Shown here piece after piece: positions 5,309-7,333 of a stretch of 7,333 nt of DNA; position 1 is the stretch's first letter; every line of letters begins with the position of its first letter. The notes beneath the pieces were generated by a model that saw only the letters and a list, made by a program, of their open reading frames with translations, did not search any database and had not been told where the DNA came from. Source of the stretch: Gammaproteobacteria bacterium. GTDB taxonomy: Bacteria > Pseudomonadota > Gammaproteobacteria > Steroidobacterales > Steroidobacteraceae. A program made the translations under genes and the position numbers. The stretch lies in the NCBI GenBank assembly GCA_030043215.1, contig JASHYG010000195.1, positions 1-7,333 on the forward strand. The letters run 5' to 3'.

Positions 5309-6957
5309 GCCGGTGCGTGCCGCCGGAGCGCGGCGATGCCGCCGGCGAGCGAATAGACCAACCCGAACCCTCTCGCGCGCAGCTCCTGCGCGCCGGCGAG
5401 GCTGCGCTTGCCGCTCGCGCAGACCAGCAGGTACTTGGCGGATGGATCGAGCGGGCGCTCGCCGTCCCGCGGACTCCCCTGAGCCAGCTCGATCAATGCG
5501 TGGAGCGGGATGTGGCGTACGCGCTCGGCGGGCGCCGGATGCTCCGCGATCTCGCGCGGCTCCCGCACGTCGATGATGCCGAAGCCCTGCCGCAGTGCCT
5601 CCGACAGGTCGTGGAAGCGGAGCTCGACGGCGGGGTCGGGAGCGGGCGAAGCGGCCTGCGCTCCGGAGCGGACGGCGATCCGTGCGCACGGCCCCTCGCG
5701 GCACTCCTGCGCGCGGCGCGCCCGGACACGCGACACCGAGAGTGAAGTCAGGTCCACGACCAGCAGCTCATCGCCGAGCTGGCCCGGCAGATCGAGCAGG
5801 ATCTTGAGCGCCTCGAGCGCCTGGAGGCTTCCGAAGAGACCGGGCACCGGACCCAAGACGCCCGCCTCGGCGCAGTTGCCGACGAGTCCGTCGCGCGTCG
5901 CCTCCGGCCAGATGCATCTCAAGCAAGCGCCCGAGCGGTCGGGCCTGACCACCTGCAGCTGCCCCTCGAACTGATAGACGCTCGAGAGAATGGCGGGCTT
6001 GCCGAGCTGCACACATAGATCGTTGAGGAGGAACTTCGTCGAGAAGTTGTCGGTGCAGTCGATCACGAGCTGGTAGGGCTCGATCAGCGCAGCGCCGTTG
6101 GCGGCGTCGAGCCGCACGGAGTGCACTCTAACGTCGACATCCGGATTCAGAGCGCGCAGGCGCTCCGCGGCGAGCTCGGCCTTCGGCCGACCGGCCTCCG
6201 CGAGGGCGTAGAGCGTTTGGCGGTGCAGATTGGAAGGCTCGAGTCTATCGCCGTCGACGATGCCCAGCCGTCCGACACCCGCGCCGGCGAGATACGAGAG
6301 GACGGGAACGCCGAGGCCGCCGGCTCCGACGACCAGCACTCGACTCGCGCGCAGCCGCGCCTGCCCGCCGGGGCCGACCTCCTTCAGCGCGATCTGGCGG
6401 GAGTAGTCGGGCACGAGCGCGCGCGCAGGCACCGGCTCGTGCCCGTGGGCGTGCGCATGCCCGGGCGTGTGCGCATGCTCGAGAGCGGGCGCATGCTCGT
6501 GGTGATCGTGCGCCTCGGGAGCCGACACCGCGGCGGCGCAGCGCTCGCAGTTCACCCAACCCGAATCGCCGCTCCGATAGTGCTCCTTCTTCCAGATCGG
6601 CAGACGGTGCTTGACCTCATCGATGATGTACCGGCAGGCGAGGAACGCCTCATCGCGATGGCGGGCGCTCGCGCCGACCCAGACGGCCATCTCGCCGAGG
6701 GCGAGATCGCCGACGCGATGGACGCAGGCGGCGTGCTCGACCCCGAAGCGCTCGAGCGCCTCGGTGAGGATCCGCTCGCCTTCCTTGATCGCGAGCGGCT
6801 CGAAAGCCTCGTATTCCAGGTGGGTGACGGACTGTCCTTCGTTCTGATCGCGCACCCAGCCCTCGAAGCTCGCATAGCCTCCGCAGCTGCGGTCCGCCAG
6901 CGCCTGGCGGAGGGAGGCGGGGTCGAGGGGTTCACGGGTGAAGGCAAATGTTCTCAT
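5305..6957 (-). CDS. MoaE - MoeB/ThiF - rhodanese fusion (molybdopterin synthase large subunit, MoaD-activating E1-like enzyme, sulfurtransferase)
   Basis: A 550-residue fusion. Residues 1-140 are MoaE, the large subunit of molybdopterin synthase: FEGWVRDQNEG (31-41), VHRVGDLALGE (79-89), ARHRDEAFLACRYIID (98-113) and PIWKKE (120-125). A linker follows with CxxC (C137, C140) and ten His between 150 and 173. Residues about 182-430 are a MoeB/ThiF-type adenylyltransferase: GAGGLG (211-216) for ATP, DGDRLEPSNLHRQ (235-247), DCTDNFSTKFLLND (300-313), a CLRC zinc pair (345/348), C362 in NCAEAGVLGP, and a second Cys pair C419/C424 with unusual C-x4-C spacing. Residues about 445-548 are a rhodanese domain with IIDVREPREI and the active-site loop CASGKRS (C513). 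MoeB plus rhodanese is the layout of eukaryotic MOCS3/Uba4, which adenylates and thiocarboxylates the sulfur carrier. The protein probably activates MoaD encoded just upstream and then uses it to make molybdopterin from cPMP. Start ATG 6957, 21 bp after the upstream stop, Shine-Dalgarno weak. Confidence 0.95.
   Translation of the reverse strand: MRTFAFTREPLDPASLRQALADRSCGGYASFEGWVRDQNEGQSVTHLEYEAFEPLAIKEGERILTEALERFGVEHAACVHRVGDLALGEMAVWVGASARHRDEAFLACRYIIDEVKHRLPIWKKEHYRSGDSGWVNCERCAAAVSAPEAHDHHEHAPALEHAHTPGHAHAHGHEPVPARALVPDYSRQIALKEVGPGGQARLRASRVLVVGAGGLGVPVLSYLAGAGVGRLGIVDGDRLEPSNLHRQTLYALAEAGRPKAELAAERLRALNPDVDVRVHSVRLDAANGAALIEPYQLVIDCTDNFSTKFLLNDLCVQLGKPAILSSVYQFEGQLQVVRPDRSGACLRCIWPEATRDGLVGNCAEAGVLGPVPGLFGSLQALEALKILLDLPGQLGDELLVVDLTSLSVSRVRARRAQECREGPCARIAVRSGAQAASPAPDPAVELRFHDLSEALRQGFGIIDVREPREIAEHPAPAERVRHIPLHALIELAQGSPRDGERPLDPSAKYLLVCASGKRSLAGAQELRARGFGLVYSLAGGIAALRRHAPA
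6439..6510 (-). repeat. His-rich linker with 18-bp tandem repeat
   Basis: The octamer GCGCATGC occurs at 6453-6460, 6471-6478 and 6489-6496, exactly 18 bp apart. In protein this is a degenerate six-residue repeat (EHAPAL, EHAHTP, GHAHAH) between the MoaE and MoeB domains. Ten of the 24 residues (150-173) are His. This suggests in-frame duplication, and possibly metal binding. Confidence 0.8.
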
Positions 6958-6978
6958 AACCGTTGCGGCGCGCCGAGC

Positions 6979-7333
6979 TCACCCCCCGGCCACCGGGGGG
7001 ATGAAGACGACCGCATCGCCTTCGCCGAGCGGCTGGGACCAGTCGCCGAACTCCGCGTTGACCGCAACGCGCAGCATCTCCGGGGCGAGCGAGAAGGGAT
7101 GGCGCTTGCGCAGCTCCTCGTAGAGCTCGCGCGGTGTGCGGGCCGGTGTCGTCACTGTCTCGGCGCTGCGCCCCGCCTGCTCGCGCAGCAGCGCGTAGTA
7201 CTGAACCTCGATGCGCCTGGAGGCGCCGAGCGCGGCCGGGCGCGCGGGCGCGGACCGCAGCGCGCCCGAGGCCGCCCCGTACTCCTCCGGCGTGTTCACG
7301 TTGTCGAGCGCGCGCGGATTGGGCTGCTCGAGC
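6979..7333 (-). CDS. MobA-MoaD fusion (C-terminal part): molybdenum cofactor guanylyltransferase tail joined to molybdopterin synthase sulfur carrier
   Basis: The reading frame is open to the right edge, so the N-terminal part is missing; 117 residues are visible. The first about 25, containing RALDNVNTPEEYGAASGAL, match the conserved C-terminal end of MobA, the enzyme that attaches GMP to molybdopterin (E. coli MobA ends in a similar NVNTPEEL segment). After a short Ala/Pro/Arg linker, residues about 40-117 are a complete MoaD: IEVQYYALLREQAG, a helix TPRELYEELRKRHPF, LRVAVNAEFGDWSQPLGEGDAVVFIPPVAGG. The C-terminal Gly-Gly is the site that is adenylated and thiocarboxylated. Fusing MobA to the N-terminus of MoaD leaves this end free, as the chemistry requires. 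GTG at 7299 could start a MoaD-only protein, but it lies inside the MobA-like motif, so it is more likely internal. The next gene (the MoaE fusion) follows after 21 bp, and the two probably form one Moco operon. Confidence 0.85.
   Translation of the reverse strand, partial: LEQPNPRALDNVNTPEEYGAASGALRSAPARPAALGASRRIEVQYYALLREQAGRSAETVTTPARTPRELYEELRKRHPFSLAPEMLRVAVNAEFGDWSQPLGEGDAVVFIPPVAGG

Noticed and set aside
4082..5356. 424-codon plus-strand frame within proA
   Set aside because: Arg-rich shadow in a different frame of proA with no family motifs.
7299..7299. GTG at 7299 as the start of a stand-alone MoaD
   Set aside because: It falls inside a MobA-like NVNTPEE motif and the frame is open upstream to the window edge, so a fusion is more likely. 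Not fully excluded without the flanking sequence.

Overview
This is a GC-rich, gene-dense stretch of bacterial chromosome with no RNA genes, insertion sequences, phage genes or CRISPR arrays that I can see. The gene set (HtpX, a ferritin-like/VIT iron transporter, a small acidic protein of a type I associate with Gammaproteobacteria, ProBA and molybdenum cofactor genes) suggests a GC-rich proteobacterium, most likely a gammaproteobacterium. That placement is inference from gene content and base composition only.

Left part, minus strand (2756 down to 1). A small, extremely acidic protein is followed by a VIT/CCC1-family iron transporter with a short ferritin-like N-terminus. After a 162-bp gap with a heat-shock (RpoH-like) promoter candidate comes the membrane protease HtpX. 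An FAD-linked oxidoreductase then overlaps the end of htpX and runs off the left edge.

Middle, plus strand (2839 to 5300). proB and proA encode the first two enzymes of proline biosynthesis and overlap by 4 bp (ATGA), with a very strong Shine-Dalgarno for proA. proB has no Shine-Dalgarno; a TATAGT -10 box lies so close to its ATG that the mRNA may be leaderless. Its promoter overlaps a divergent promoter candidate for the acidic-protein gene.

Right part, minus strand (7333 down to 5305). Two consecutive gene fusions for molybdenum cofactor (Moco) synthesis. The upstream one, cut by the window edge, joins the C-terminus of a MobA-type guanylyltransferase to a complete MoaD sulfur carrier ending in Gly-Gly. 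The downstream one is a 550-residue MoaE - (CxxC + His-rich linker) - MoeB/ThiF - rhodanese protein. Together they place the sulfur carrier, its adenylating enzyme, a probable sulfur donor domain, the synthase large subunit and a late nucleotide-attachment enzyme on just two polypeptides. This compacted sulfur relay, with its histidine-rich tandem-repeat linker, is the most interesting part of the window.

proA and the MoaE-MoeB-rhodanese gene converge with a 4-bp gap, and a perfect 8-bp-stem hairpin covers both stop codons.
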